A DNA stretch of 64,000 bases from Lithodes maja (taxonomy: Eukaryota; Arthropoda; Malacostraca; Decapoda; Lithodidae), in NCBI GenBank assembly GCA_037953745.1, contig JBAKBP010012356.1, forward strand, positions 1-64,000, given 5' to 3'. The translations under genes and the position numbers were made by a program. The notes beneath the pieces were generated by a model. It did not search any database, had not been told where the DNA came from, and saw only the letters and a list, made by a program, of their open reading frames with translations. Shown here piece by piece: positions 31,081-43,086 of the stretch. Numbering within the stretch: the stretch's first letter is position 1; every line of letters starts with the position of its first letter.

Positions 31081-33522
31081 ATTGCATAGAGTTGCTGGAG
31101 TCATGAGTTGATTGGGAAGGCTATCATAGTTTCCTCTTTGGATCTCGTTTTCTCTGGTGGCTTCTCCCTTGTTATTTTTGTTTACTTTGCTCTTGTTGTT
31201 GTTGTTGCATGTCCTTATGCTAGCAATGCGGATGGGTTGGCTTTGCAAGCTAGTTGTCAGTGGTAATGGGTTGGTGCTTGGTTCTGGAACAACCTTATCC
31301 TACGTCATCTCACTTATTTTATGTGTATTGTAGTATTTATATCGACATGGCATACTAATTGGAGCACCGCTACACTGTCAAAAACAATGGGTATTGAAAT
31401 ACCAGGAGTTTTACTGGGTTTGTGAGACACTGATAATGGGCTCATCTTAACTGGGTAACGACTGGGGTATTCTGCAGAACAACTACTTGATTATGGGATT
31501 CCTGTCTTAAGGAATGGAGAAGACACCAGAGAAAACACAACCAACAGGGGAAACTATTACAAACTCCCGGATCACCACATGGCCACATTCTACACACACT
31601 ACTTCAGCAACCCTATGCAAGTTAACCAACAACCTCAACCTTGTGCCTCAATAGATTACCAACTACATAGTGAAGTGTACACTGTTACGACCGGGCACTC
31701 GGGTACACTAGGGCTCTTACACAGGACTCGAGTATGGCTCGCTGCCACAACGGAAACACACGATCCCAACCCCAGAGTACTGCCAGCCGAACAAAAAACG
31801 CCACTACCCTCCAGAGTTCTATCTGCTATAACGGGGTATACAAGAACTCGGTACTAGCGTTTCACACAACAGACTAATAACAAGACGGGAGTTATCTAGT
31901 CTGGTCAACAATCAAACAAAGAAGAAAGTACTACAACACTAAAGAATAGTGTTGGCCGAAGCCGAAGTAATCCACCCTTGACTAAGAACTTAAGAAGTCC
32001 TCCACCCTCTACTTCGGATCGGCACTATTACGTTACGTTAAACAATAGTCCTCGAGCATCAAGCAAGGAATCTTCTGATAAAGTTAGATGCTTCTCGAAT
32101 ACTCGTAAGAAGTAAGTATCGGATTTTGAACAGCAATTCAATAAGTAACACACTGGCAATTAAAGGCTTTAAGTTGACATAAGAAGAATTATAAGAATAA
32201 ACAATAGTAAATGGCAAACATTAAGAAGAAGTACTCCGACAATGCACTGACAATAGCCTACTAGGATTGTGCTCGTGGGCCACTAATCTCTAAAGTAGCT
32301 AAGCGTGCCACACATGAAATCAATAGTGCATAAACAATAACATACATAAGGAGAAGCTTCAATTCTATGCTGTATCTGCTGGTCGAGCAAAGTCTAGCTG
32401 GGATATCTAAGGTTAGGAAACAATGGCTGAGCAAGCGGCTCGTAGCCTAGCGAGGTCCTTAAGACTGTGCGGCCAAATTACGTTAATTGACGGGATGCTC
32501 TCTTGAGAGATCCAGATCACTAGTATCTGGTTCTCTCCTGGCGATCCTCTCAAAGTCAAGCAAACGAGATAGCACAGTGTTGGGTGGCAGAGGCAAAAGC
32601 CCTCACTCGCAACACAGTGCTAAACTCTCAAGGTACACAGTCAGAAAGACCACTTAGGCTTCCCACGTCTCCGTTGCAATTGTACCGGTTCAACCAAAAC
32701 CTAGTACTCATAGGAAATCACAACTCCCGAAACCCTATCCCAGTCTAGCATTACCTAAACCAGCAGAAAACAGGAACATGGATAATCGTACACAGGGAAA
32801 TGCATATACGAGTGCAACAAACATCAATCAATCCTATTCTAGTTATCCCTTCCAAAATAGGCTATCTAACAGGCATATATCTCGTGAGAACTCAAGCGAT
32901 AATACTTTGGCTGACTAAATCTGCACCAAAGGGATCATGGGTTAAAAAGGGACGAGAAGAGAAGAAGATAGGCTGTTCAGAGAGTAGAGAAAGTTCACAT
33001 CAGTCGGAAGAATATGGATAGTTGCAAGGGATATGAGAAGTCGCTCTGCCTGATGAGTTCTAAAGAATTGTGGCGAGGACCTCTCCTTTTTATACTCGGC
33101 CCTCTAGCGGCATATCGCAAACTACTAAGGACCGCCCACTGACAATCATTACGTCATATTCTCTCTCAATCTGGGATCGACAAAGGATTTCCCACGCGCT
33201 TGAGGAGGGAGGAGGGAGGAGGGAGGGAGGCCTACCTACCTCGTGGCGCGCTCACTGGCCGTCGTTACATAACTCTCTCTCTTCTCCTCATTATATATAA
33301 GTCCCACACACAATACTTATATCTAATGATATAAAATAGAACTCGTTGACTTAGAAGAAAACAAAATACATAATTATAATACTTATAGTACAACGGCTCA
33401 CATAAACTGAGTTAGGAAACTCTACACGGACTACAGCCAAAGTTCCTGCCCTGACGATCCTAGCGAGAGTGGGGTCTGACTGAGCGTTCTGTACAGCATG
33501 CTCATACTCGGCATGCGTCACA
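31081..33522. other. Long stretch without recognised genes
   Basis: No convincing frame. Contains a GAGG/GAGGGAGG purine run near 33200-33235 and a TTTTTATACTCGGCC TATA-like motif near 33088. It may be the degenerate interior of the element bounded by the 29.7/33.5 kb inverted repeats or of the LTR element, but nothing identifies it. Confidence 0.35.
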
Positions 33523-33772
33523 ACACAGAGATGCAAAGGAAATTTTTAAAACCAGTGTTAACTTACCATCATAGTGCATATGCTAAAGAACTAAACAGGC
33601 CAGAAATAGCTGAACAGCCTCACATGCCCTATGCAAATATTCCCCAGATCCCGAACAAAACAAATACCAAAGTGAGATCCATGCATGCACTACTCCAACA
33701 TAAATCCCAAGTGCAAATAACCCCTAGTGCGACTGGCTCCCTGAAAGAACACAAAGCCAGTGTCACGCATGC
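33523..33772 (-). repeat. Inverted repeat pair, right copy
   Basis: Reverse-orientation partner of 29748-30003 (CCCTAGTGCGACTGGCTCCC, GAACACAAAGCCAGTGTC, ATGCCCTATGCAAATAT). Confidence 0.7.
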
Positions 33773-33892
33773 CTCTCTTGCCCCAAAACTGGGCAACCGA
33801 AACGTCGACAAAAACAGTCATTATGCGCGCTAAATAGAGTAGAATCAAGCAATTAGCCTGCTGGCTAAAACCAATTTTTGGTTCTGATACCG

Positions 33893-35305
33893 AGACTCCT
33901 AGGTTAGAAAGGAGAAGGAATAGTATTGGTTATCGCAAAGAAGTTAATTCTTTATTCTCTGACTGCACCAACAAAAGTGAGACAGAATAGTTCTATCAGG
34001 GTCTGCACCAGCAAAAGAGGGACCAGTATCGAACCGCATAGCCAAACAAAAAGTTGGCCTTTTGACTTTACCTCTGACTGCACCAACAAAAGTGGGACAG
34101 AGATTGAGTCACTAGCCTCGCTGCCATTCCAAGAAAAATTTGTCAGAGAAAGAACTTAGTACCAATAGTGCAAATCTGCCCAAGCCCCCTAAGCCTGGAT
34201 TTGTATCAAAGTATTCTCTCGGGATTCAGAATAGTAACAAACTTAACTGTCCAGCTATGCTCGGAGAGACTTTATGTTTACCGAGTGTAGGGGATCCTTT
34301 AGTTCTATTCCCCAGGTTCAGCGTGGATAGTGGTATTATGAGTCGCACTAAGACGAGTGTGCGAAAGAACAGTAGAACGTATTCTGGAATTGTTTGGGCC
34401 TGAACCTAGCTGGGAAGTGTGATAATCTCAGTGCCCCTGTAGTCAAGGAACAAGACAACCCGTGCCTCAACCAGTGTGCTCCAAATTCGTTCTCCCAGTG
34501 CTCCCACTCTCTACGAAATCCTTTAAGTGCTTTTTCTTAGTTCGTAATGGTAACGATGATTACAGTGAGGGTTTAGACTAGGGTATGTCAAGGTTCACAT
34601 ATTAATGTCAAATAGAAAATTTTCCATTCTTCCCTTATATACCGTACTTGTTATCTGTTACTCTGATTCGGGAGGACAGTACACATTCTATCGTGCAGAA
34701 AATATTTACATACTTCCTCGAATTCAGGCTCCTGTATTCTTCGGCTTGGAAATATATATATATATTTGTCCGGTTATAAAGACATACACTTACACGTAAA
34801 TCTCGAACACTTCATCAGACCTGAGTTTATGCGCTACATATCTGGGTACAGATCCAATAGTGAAAGTTCAGTCGCAGAGTTAATTGCTTCCTCAGTTCAG
34901 GAGCGTATAGTTAACTTAATATAATTATTCTACTTTTATGAAATTATCTTACATACTTATTACTCATTGAGTTATTACAGTTTAAACACTTATTCAAGTT
35001 GCATTAACTTATTGTTCGTTTTGAGATTAAATATAGTCCTATTTTCCTACATTTCCAAGATCAAAGTAACTATTATTTACTTACATTCAAGCCATATTTG
35101 AGAACTTTGAATATTTACTTCAGGACATTATTTCTTATGATTTGAGATTTATCCTCTCTGTGTTATTATTTATATGTTCATTAGTAACATTATTATTATA
35201 TGTATATGAATACCATGCTTATTTCTCCAGACATTGAGATGATACCTTAGCAGTTAAGGAATAAAACCTGTATATCCTTTACCTATGTGTTTTGTGTCCA
35301 TTGCT
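33893..35305 (-). mobile_element. LTR of a Gypsy-like element (copy 2), 5' end lost
   Basis: Reads right to left as the same sequence as 6220-7021 plus 8277-8518. It then continues with three copies of a CTGACTGCACCAACAAAAGT motif (plus strand, 33959-34095), an AATAAA signal (33951-33956) and ends near a GGTATCAGAACC leader (33880-33891), in the position where a Gypsy primer-binding site is expected. The first ~140 bp of the LTR are replaced by a Jockey-like 3' end at 35305. No gag-pol frame is seen to the left. Confidence 0.55.
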
Positions 35306-35487
35306 TTTTTTTATATTTATTTTCTATGTGAGTGAGGGAGACAGAAGGCAGAACTGCCCGCAGTGTTTCACTCTTGGGTTGGAGAGTTGCACAGAGTAGG
35401 GGTGGGATTGTGTTGCAAGACGGGGTACTACGTACCCTACGTAGAGGTGGTATACACTGGGAAAGCTCTGAGGAACATTGAGGAATA
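35305..35487 (-). mobile_element. Jockey-like retrotransposon 3' end
   Basis: Minus-strand copy of the A-type 3' end: SELSQC and LRRVRST codons, GCAACACAATCCC, and a closing TCTCCCTCACTCACATAGA followed by an A/T tail. 5'-truncated. Confidence 0.7.
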
Positions 35488-35667
35488 ATTGCTGTTACCA
35501 CTTGTTTTATTGCTTTTCAATGTTCATATTAAAACTAAAGTAGGGGTATATTGATAAATAATTATGTTATATATAGTAAATATGACGGATTTTCGTCAGG
35601 AATGAAACCAAATACCTTCGCCTGGTGGGACGTTTCAAACACCATAGCTTCGCGCTTTAAAGGTTAA
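35488..35667 (+). mobile_element. 3' fragment of a TTAA element (second family)
   Basis: CACTTGTTTTATTG, AATGTTCATATTAAA, CGTCAGGAATGAAACC and a right end TTTAAAGGTTAA (TTAA 35664-35667), as in 42344-42966. The left part has been lost. Confidence 0.6.
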
Positions 35668-35762
35668 TGAAATAACATGAAGCTACCCTGTCTCTTTTTC
35701 GTAATAATGCCAAGGTTTCATAATAAACAATATATTTCAATATATGGTAAATGTTTCCAAAT

Positions 35763-37470
35763 ACTGGTCTCACTCACTTTACGATTGGGTTACGTTCCTT
35801 AAAACCCAATGGTAAATCGAAAAATCGTATAGCGAACCATAAAATGAATGGGGTCAATGGGGATACTTTATCGGACCAGCTAAAACCCACACACAAAATC
35901 CCATATATATACATGAAGAAATATATATATATTGGAATAAAGAAATAGCCTAATACATACACATTTAACATGCAGAAATAATGAAATACAGAAATAAAGT
36001 ATAAGTATGGTTTCTGTACTGTACTGTACCTTTTTATGTGTCGATTTGAGTTCATCACATGTCCCCCACCTTGGTGGGGGACATGTGAGTCTCTAGGTCC
36101 CCTCCGAGGCTAAGGGACAGTAGGGGGCTCCTATCCCTCACTCATCATCATCATCTTCATCAGAGGTGAAGGTGAATAGGCCGCCAGAGGTGAATGGGCC
36201 AACAGACTTGGATGGATCGGCAGAGGTAGTTGCGGTGGCACAGGTGGATAGGTAGGCAGATGCGGATGGGCTGGCAGTGGGGGGATGAGGCGACAGGGGT
36301 GGATGGGTTGGCTGGTGGCTTGAAGAAACTAGAGATGACAGTCCTAACTTTTTCTCTATAGATCTCTCTATAGACTTTCAAACCTACTTCCACCATGTGT
36401 ACTGCTGTTCCACTCCTTTAGCAACTTTATAAGATGATGTATGGTATTGAACACTTCACGGAGTGTCTTGAAGTCCAGCCCTGATTGTGGTTCATTCTCT
36501 TTTTCATCTTCCTACTCAATGTGGACCCTCTCCTGCTCTAGTTGCAAGAGATCCTCATTATAAAGTGGCTCATCATGGCTTTCCAACAACTGCACATTAT
36601 ATTCGTCCACCTCTTTGAAGCCAGCCAGGTGTGAAAGTTGCACGATGTCCTTCCTGATTTCACTCACGTCTATGAAGCCAGTGAAATATGTGAGACAGTC
36701 ACTCCAGATTCTTCCAGTACTCATTCATAGCCTTTTCAGTAACCTCCTTCCAAGACTCGTCGATGTTGTTTATGGTCTTCTTTATGTTATGGTTCCAGAA
36801 CTCTTTGATGGTGGGTTTGTCTGGGTTGTCTGTGCACTCAATAATTTGTGCCATGTTCGGCGCTGGTAGTAGGCCTTGAAGGTGGCAATCACCCTCTGGT
36901 CCATAGGCTGGATGATTGCAGTGGTGTTGGGGTGTAAAAACACCATCTCGATGTAGTTCGTCGAATCTTCCATGCTCTGGGGTGGCTGGGAGCGTTGTCT
37001 AGCAACAAAAGGAAGCGGTTGGCGATGTTGACTACAGCATAATCTCGAAGTCTAGGGGAGAGATAATTTGTCACATAACTGGTTTAGTGTTGTCGTCCTC
37101 CAACCCTTTTTGTTAGACTTCCAGATCACAGGCTGGAATTCTTTGATGAAGCCCTACAGTGCTCTGGGATTTTTGGACTGATAATTGAGTATAGGCTTCA
37201 GATTCAGGTTCCCTGCTGTGTCACCCCCCAGCAATAGGGTCAGTCGATCCTTGGAGGTCTTAAAACCTGGTGCCGTCTCTTCTTGGCGATGAAGGTCATG
37301 GAGGACATTTTCTTCCAGTACAAGCCGGTCTCATCGAAATTGTTCACATGCTTGCTACAATATCCTCCTTCCTCGATCCTCTTCTAAAGCACAGGCTTGA
37401 AGGCATCGGCAGAACTGGTCGCCTCGCCAGTCATCTTGATGTTGTATAGGGCAGCTGGTGTCTTACACCG
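35763..37470 (-). mobile_element. Tigger/pogo-type DNA transposon, decayed
   Basis: Holds a broken transposase of the CENP-B/TIGD-like DDE family (Tc1/mariner superfamily). On the minus strand: NFDETGLYWKKM (first catalytic Asp region, near 37330), GDTAGNLNLKP, LLLDNAPSHP (second Asp, near 36990), FLHPNTTAIIQPMDQ (36930), and a C-terminal SSFFKP (36340). Stops and shifts throughout. The left end CTGGTCTCACTCACTTTACG (35765 on) resembles Tigger termini. The right end and the N-terminal DNA-binding region are missing. Confidence 0.8.
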
Positions 37471-38101
37471 CTCGAACCAGCACTAGACGGGAACATGATC
37501 GAGAGCGTGCGAGCACTATAAACAAGGCGGGCGATATGCCCGAATACTACATCCTTCCGAGAAAAAAAAGCTGGGAAAAGGGCACGTCTTACTCTGTCTG
37601 TGTGTTTTTTAACACAATTTTGCCATGTTTAAGAATGTCCTGTAAGAGTCAAAATGATAAAGATGGTCTCCATATGTCTGACTTCCATATATTCTTGCCA
37701 AACTTATTTTATTGTTTGTGCAATTACTTTGCTAATTAGATTTAGTGCCATATGACCTTGTAGTTACGCGCTAGGTTTTCTATCAATCAAACAATCCTAA
37801 ACCGAATAAAATTGTCTAGGATTTCCAACTAATACCGGTACTATATTTTCGATAGTTCTGCAACTGGAAACTTTATATTTTGCATTTTGCTTTTACTAAT
37901 TTTCACTGGCATTCATTTAATTCCATAACTTTTAGTTCTAATCTGTGGATCTATGCAACATATCAATCAGAATTCGTATCGGTAAGATCCTGTGTATAGC
38001 GGGGAGAATTCAACCAATAGCAATGGAATTTCCTGGATGACGTCACACCCATTTAGCCAATCGCCTGTCATGCGCAGCTGCGCATATCCCATAATGCAAT
38101 A
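37471..38101. other. AT-rich stretch without recognised features
   Basis: No gene, RNA or repeat recognised. Confidence 0.4.
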
Positions 38102-38958
38102 TTAACCCTTGTCTAGCGGGGTGTTTTGGGCTCATTTGGGCATATTCAGGCCCTCCTGAATGATCAATCAAGTATCTGCATGAAAAGAAATGTATTCAGC
38201 AAAAAACTAGGCGCTAAAAGCTTCAAAATGAGACCAGAACGAGCTACGTAGCACTCGTGGTTCTCTTGCAGTGGTGCCACGAACATGGGAGTTTAGCGTA
38301 TAGCGGTATATTTTTCCCAGCTATGCTCACTACTGGCTACACTGCCGGCCTCTCGAGAACACAGGGAACATGAGTTAATGGGCGGCGGTAAGCCCTGGGA
38401 GTCGGCTGTCTGGCCCGCTGCGCTCCCGGCCATTTGCACTCGATTTTAACCCTTTAAAAGCCTTAACCCGTGGAGCCCGGCTAGTTTTGTAATGTTTGTT
38501 CACCAGAACCCGGCCGGTTTTCAAAAAATGGTTTTATTCCAGAAACAATAGCGAATGGGTTAGGAATGAAGGAAAAACCACGAAAAACCGCTCAAAAAGC
38601 TTAAAGAATGGTCCTACAGAGCCCCCGAAAACGTATTTTACAAGAGTAAAAAATTGAAGGCAATTACCCCAAAAAACCAGGTTATTGCGCGCTCACGCGC
38701 ACGCACGTGGACTTTGAGAGTTTTCAACCATCGGCACGGTTGCGTGGGATACGTACACAGTTCCCATACAAATCTGAGCCCTCTTGAGTGGCTACACCTG
38801 AGGTTACGGTCGGCGCGTCAGGCGCGTCTCTGGGGCTGTGCGTTACATACATCGCCGACGCGTCAGACGCGTCGCTGGGGCTGTACGGGTTAATAATGCT
38901 CCTAACTTGCTGCAAATTGGTGCACGACTTAAGTCGAGCGCCGCCAATAAGGGGTTAA
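38102..38958 (+). mobile_element. TTAA-bounded element (third family), carrying a nested TTAA element
   Basis: TTAACCCTTGTCTAGCGG at the left and CCGCCAATAAGGGGTTAA at the right form an inverted repeat. Same family as 30571-30988 in opposite orientation. It is split by the insertion 38463-38893. Confidence 0.8.
38463..38893 (+). mobile_element. TTAA-bounded element nested in the third family
   Basis: TTAACCCGTGGAGCCCGG to GGGCTGTACGGGTTAA, with TTAA at 38463-38466 and 38890-38893. Near its right end are two ~50 bp tandem copies rich in CGCGTC (38812-38890). Non-coding. Confidence 0.8.
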
Positions 38959-40380
38959 GATACCCAGAAAAAGGAAAGTCATCCCCCAAATCAATGAGAA
39001 AAGGGATGAACAACAAAGAAAACTTCACGCCAACCAGCAAGGGATAACTAAAGAAAACTCCCCACCAGCACCAGAAAATACCAACACTACGAAGTCACCT
39101 CCACCAAAACAGCGCCCAGGCGATCACCAAGCAGACAAGAAGAGAGAAGACCGAAACAACCCAAGGTACGCCCCAAAGAACAACACGTGTGGCGACACCA
39201 AAGGAAGCCCGAGTCGCAACCATTATGACTGAATGTCCCCCGACACCAGGAAAGATGATTCCCAAGACGACAACTCCCACAACACCACACCAGAAAGGAA
39301 GACTAGTGTTCAGTCAAAAAGAAAAGGACTCTTCCCAACAGAGATACTAATAATGAACACCTACATATTACCATACTATGTTCACCTACCTTCTATATGC
39401 TTTTATCTAATAGACTAAAAACACTAGTTTGATCACAATTATATTAGTTCCCTAAGATGTTAAATAAGTTCCTCTATTATTATATTATTAAGATGTAATC
39501 AAGTACATTGTATTTTGTATGTACAGTACGATACTATAATGTTGATCAAGACCCATTGTCTTCACAATTTATATCTAAATTGCCAACCTACAATGCCCTT
39601 AACCTATGATGAATTACTCACGAGAACCAAATATAAGTTGTTCCGATATAAACCTATGTAAAACATTTTTCTTTCTTATGATCATGATTAACTATAAATA
39701 CAACCATTATACTATGATACCACCACTACCTACTTATGCAAAATCAATATAATACAGAGTAGATACAATCTTTTTGTTATTTTCTCCCACAACATATATT
39801 CACATGCCTTCTCATTACTATGCTATTATATTAAGAAACAACCCACACTGCCTTCCTTAATGTATTAGATTCACTGTTACAAATACCTTGTTATTGTGCT
39901 GCGCATGCTAGCTCTCACTTATTCCGAGTATCCTTCAGCGTAGCGGATACGGCCGTCAGGAGTACCAACCTCAACAAATGCTTGCTCGTGTAGATGTTGT
40001 TAGAGAATCATCTCATCTTTTTTTTTAGTATAACTCCATTTTTATGTCACGATTTGTTTTGACATATTTGAAGACAGATATGGAATCTATATGCTCTAAA
40101 CATCATATTAAAATTAGTTTCAACCCTCGGCAAAACCTATTAAAAAACCGGTAACAACATGTCTACCAATAATGTCTGCCTACCGTAAAACGGTTGTCAA
40201 TATTCTCTTATAGACGGCGAGGTTTTCAGCGACGCCATTTTTTCGTCAAGAAACCATAACAATTAGCTCGTATGCGTCTTCGCGCGAATTCATTATTAAT
40301 TCGCGCGAATATGAATTCGTGCGAATGCGCCTACACTCGAATATTAATTCGCTGGAAGTGTCCAGATACCGTACCAGGTA
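38959..40380. other. Stretch without recognised genes
   Basis: 38990-39330 is A/C-rich and could be a decayed hydrophilic coding region, but no frame is long or recognisable. 39420-40380 is AT-rich. A cluster of GAATTCGCGCGAATT-type palindromic words lies at 40270-40350. Confidence 0.35.
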
Positions 40381-40515
40381 CTATATACCAGTGACGTGCA
40401 CAGGGGGGGGGGGGGGGGGGGGCACGGGGTGCTTGAGCCCCTGCCCTTTTCCTTCTTCATATATAAAGTGCCCTTTTAGTCACAACAAATCAATTCTTTA
40501 TATTATATTGTTACA

Positions 40516-40999
40516 TTAACCCCTGTGGAGCGGGCATATTTTGCCCAAAATTTCCTTCATTCCCTGCTAATTTTCATGCATAAGCAAGAGACAGAGAGTA
40601 ATACAATTAAATATCCTTACAAGTAGGCTACAATGATAGAGCTCTCCAATGACACCTGAATCATCCCTGTACGACGCATGGTTATCTTGCAACGATCTTG
40701 CAGACGAAGGCCAAAATCGGTAAAAAAGTTAGCAATTGTTTGCTGTTTTTGCTATGTGTGACGCTGCACATGTGTGAGCTCTCTCTCTCTCTCTCTCTCA
40801 GACCTCAGTGTGTCCCCACAGACTGTAGGCTGCGGTTGACGGCCCCCTGCGCTGCCTGCAACAGTTGACGGCCCCCTGCGCTGCCTGCAACAGTTGACGG
40901 CCCCCTGCGCTGCCTGCAACAGTTGGCCTCGTTCTCAGATCTCATATAAGCCTCAAAATGGCGCCCGTCATATGACGGGCCCCGTACAGAAGAGGTTAA
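40516..40999 (-). mobile_element. TTAA-bounded element (fourth family) inside the hAT element
   Basis: TTAACCCCTGTGGAGCGGG to CCCGTACAGAAGAGGTTAA. On the minus strand it shares a CGTACAGGGATGATTCAGG / GTGTCATTGGAGAGCTCT core with 47779-48238 and 56772-57240. It includes a 29 bp x 3 tandem repeat (40836-40922). Confidence 0.75.
40836..40922. repeat. Tandem repeat, 29 bp x 3
   Basis: TTGACGGCCCCCTGCGCTGC and the next 9 bases, three exact copies. Confidence 0.9.
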
Positions 41000-41099
41000 T
41001 GTGCCTTCTAGGTACGTGTTTTTTGTAATTCACAGGCTGAAGGGAGGGTACAGGCCCCCTGGTACGGGGTGGGGGGGAATCGCTTGTATAAATTATATA

Positions 41100-41690
41100 A
41101 ATTATATACATGGAGAGACTGTGTAAAACAAGCTTTGGATGATAGAGGAATGACTATAAATCAGGCAAAGTTAGTGGTAATAAACAGGAATGGATGGAGA
41201 ATGCTTGTGAATAGATAAGTGAACACGTGGTCATTTGGGGGAAGGGGTCGGGCACTTTAAGTTGGACTAGATAATAGTCCATCAGACGCCTGGCCCGGGG
41301 AGACGATTAATATGAAGGGTGCGCCTGGAAGTGTGGTGGGCGGGCTTGTGGCTTCAGCTCCGCTGCATGTCTGCCTGCCGAGATCGGAACCTCTCCAAGT
41401 GGTCGGGGGCCAGGGAGTGTTGGAGGGACCTTGGTGACCCTGCTCTCTGGGTGTTCTCCTGGGTGACCTAGATGTGTGTGAATTTGTGTTTTGTCTGTGT
41501 GTGTTCGTTGTTTTGTGTTGTGTTTTCCCTGTTCTTGCTCTGTCCTGAGTCGGCCTCCCCCCCCCCCCCCCGCTCCCCCCCAAAAAAAAGAAAACAAAAA
41601 CGGGAAAGAGGGAAAAGGAAAATACAAAAAAATAGGAAAAGTGGAGATTGGGCCTGAATAAATAGATAGAAATAGATACATTATATTATA
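41100..41690 (+). other. Unassigned GC-rich piece ending in an ATAGAT-type tail
   Basis: Ends with CCTGAATAAATAGATAGAAATAGATA, a tail style like that of the RTE element at 61804-61819, so it may be a retroposon. It contains a C15 run near 41560. No confident family. Confidence 0.3.
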
Positions 41691-42343
41691 TCACCAGCTT
41701 ATCTTGTTTAGTTTTTCCACATTGTTTAAATACAAAGGTGATTAGTTGATGCTTGTGAAGATAAATCTGAGTATATTATGCATAGATTCGCTTTGCAATT
41801 CTATGAACAAATTAGGTTTTATTTTTTTCTCAGGGGTTGCTTGGGTTATAACTGCCCGCCGCACCAGCCAGCTGCCTGCACATTGTAACTGGTTTTAGTT
41901 CTCCTCCGTTTCTCGGAATAATTATGATAGATACTTCTGCCCTTTATCCTGTTGATAATTCCACAGTGAGTATCTTATGATTGTATAGGCTATAATCACT
42001 TTATGAGCATTTGAAATGTTATAAAAGTAATTAGTTGCTTTAATCATTAAACAAACAAAAATTATAGGCCTAGGCCTAATTTTTACTGATCATATTTTTA
42101 AAAATTTAACCATTCTTGAGAGGTTAGGTAAAATGCCTGTAGGCTACTTTTAAAACTTAGTAGCCTAATAAACTAACTATTTGCCTAGCTCTGCGAGTTC
42201 ATTGTTGATACAGTATATTATATTCCTAATAGCTAATGCAATACGTTATATGTACAGCTGTAATTCATAGCTATAAAGCTCAGAATAAGCGGAAAAGACC
42301 GAAATGAAATGAACCGATTTTGGTAGGCCACATACTTCTTGTA
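41691..42343. other. AT-rich interior of the hAT element
   Basis: No gene or repeat recognised. Confidence 0.4.
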
Positions 42344-42966
42344 TTAACCCGAGAACGGCGAGAAGACTCTTTAAGAGTTTTTGGTGGTGAAAGGCGACAA
42401 ACCTCTTAAGATCCAAGGCCTAAAAAAAAGCCTTTTAGAACATCCCAGTAGCACTTAAAACAAAGGAATATGTGATTAAGTGAGATAATTCCCCTCCATA
42501 CCTCTTATCACTCTTCCACATGTATCAAAACCCCCTCCTTCCCCCCCCCCTTCAATTATCACCTATTTTTCCTTTTATTCCTTTGTTTATCGGTTTATTT
42601 ACCGCGCCAAGGTGTTGTCCTGCACCTATCGAGTGCGTGGGGATAGAGAGAGAGTGTGAGAGAGGATTCAGTCTGCCTCTAGGCCTTGGAGAGGGAGGGT
42701 ATACATCGCGTTCGCCTCACACTTCATGACTGGAGGGTCGGCAATAATTTGTCTTTTTCACCCCCCAAATACTATTCCCACTTGTTTTATTGCTGTTACA
42801 TGTTAATATCTTCATATATTAAACATAAAATAGGCGCATATGAATAAGTAGCCTACAGTAATAATGATATTTATTGTTAAATGACAATTTTAGGCGGGAA
42901 TGAAGCCTAATATCATCGCTTGGCGGTAGGGTGTGCACTACCAATAGCTCGAGCTTAATGGGTTAA
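42344..42966 (+). mobile_element. TTAA-bounded element (second family) inside the hAT element
   Basis: TTAACCCGAGAACGGCGAG at the left, GCTTAATGGGTTAA at the right. Matches 30052-31080 and, more loosely, the X/Y family (ATCACCTATTTTTCC, CTTGTTTTATTG, GGCGCATATGAATAAG). Non-coding. Confidence 0.8.
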
Positions 42967-43086
42967 TGTAAATATTGATTATTGATAGAAAAATAAAGAT
43001 TTAATTTTAAAAATTTAGGGGAGTGCCCTTTTTTTTTCAACCGAGCCCCTGCCCTTTTCAATGTCTGTGCACGTCACTGCTATATA

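Larger units (their letters stand above)
40389..43079. mobile_element. hAT-type element with 8 bp target duplication
   Basis: Ends CAGTGACGTGCACAG and its inverted copy CTGTGCACGTCACTG, flanked by CTATATAC at 40381-40388 and 43080-43087. An 8 bp duplication and CA-starting ends fit hAT. Further homology inside both ends (GAGCCCCTGCCCTTTTC, AGTGCCCTTTT). A 20-G run lies at 40403-40422. No transposase frame remains. It contains two TTAA elements and a retroposon-like piece. Confidence 0.8.

Noticed and set aside
41257..41681. Minus-strand frames of 108-124 residues
   Set aside because: Driven by C and G runs; low complexity, no domain.
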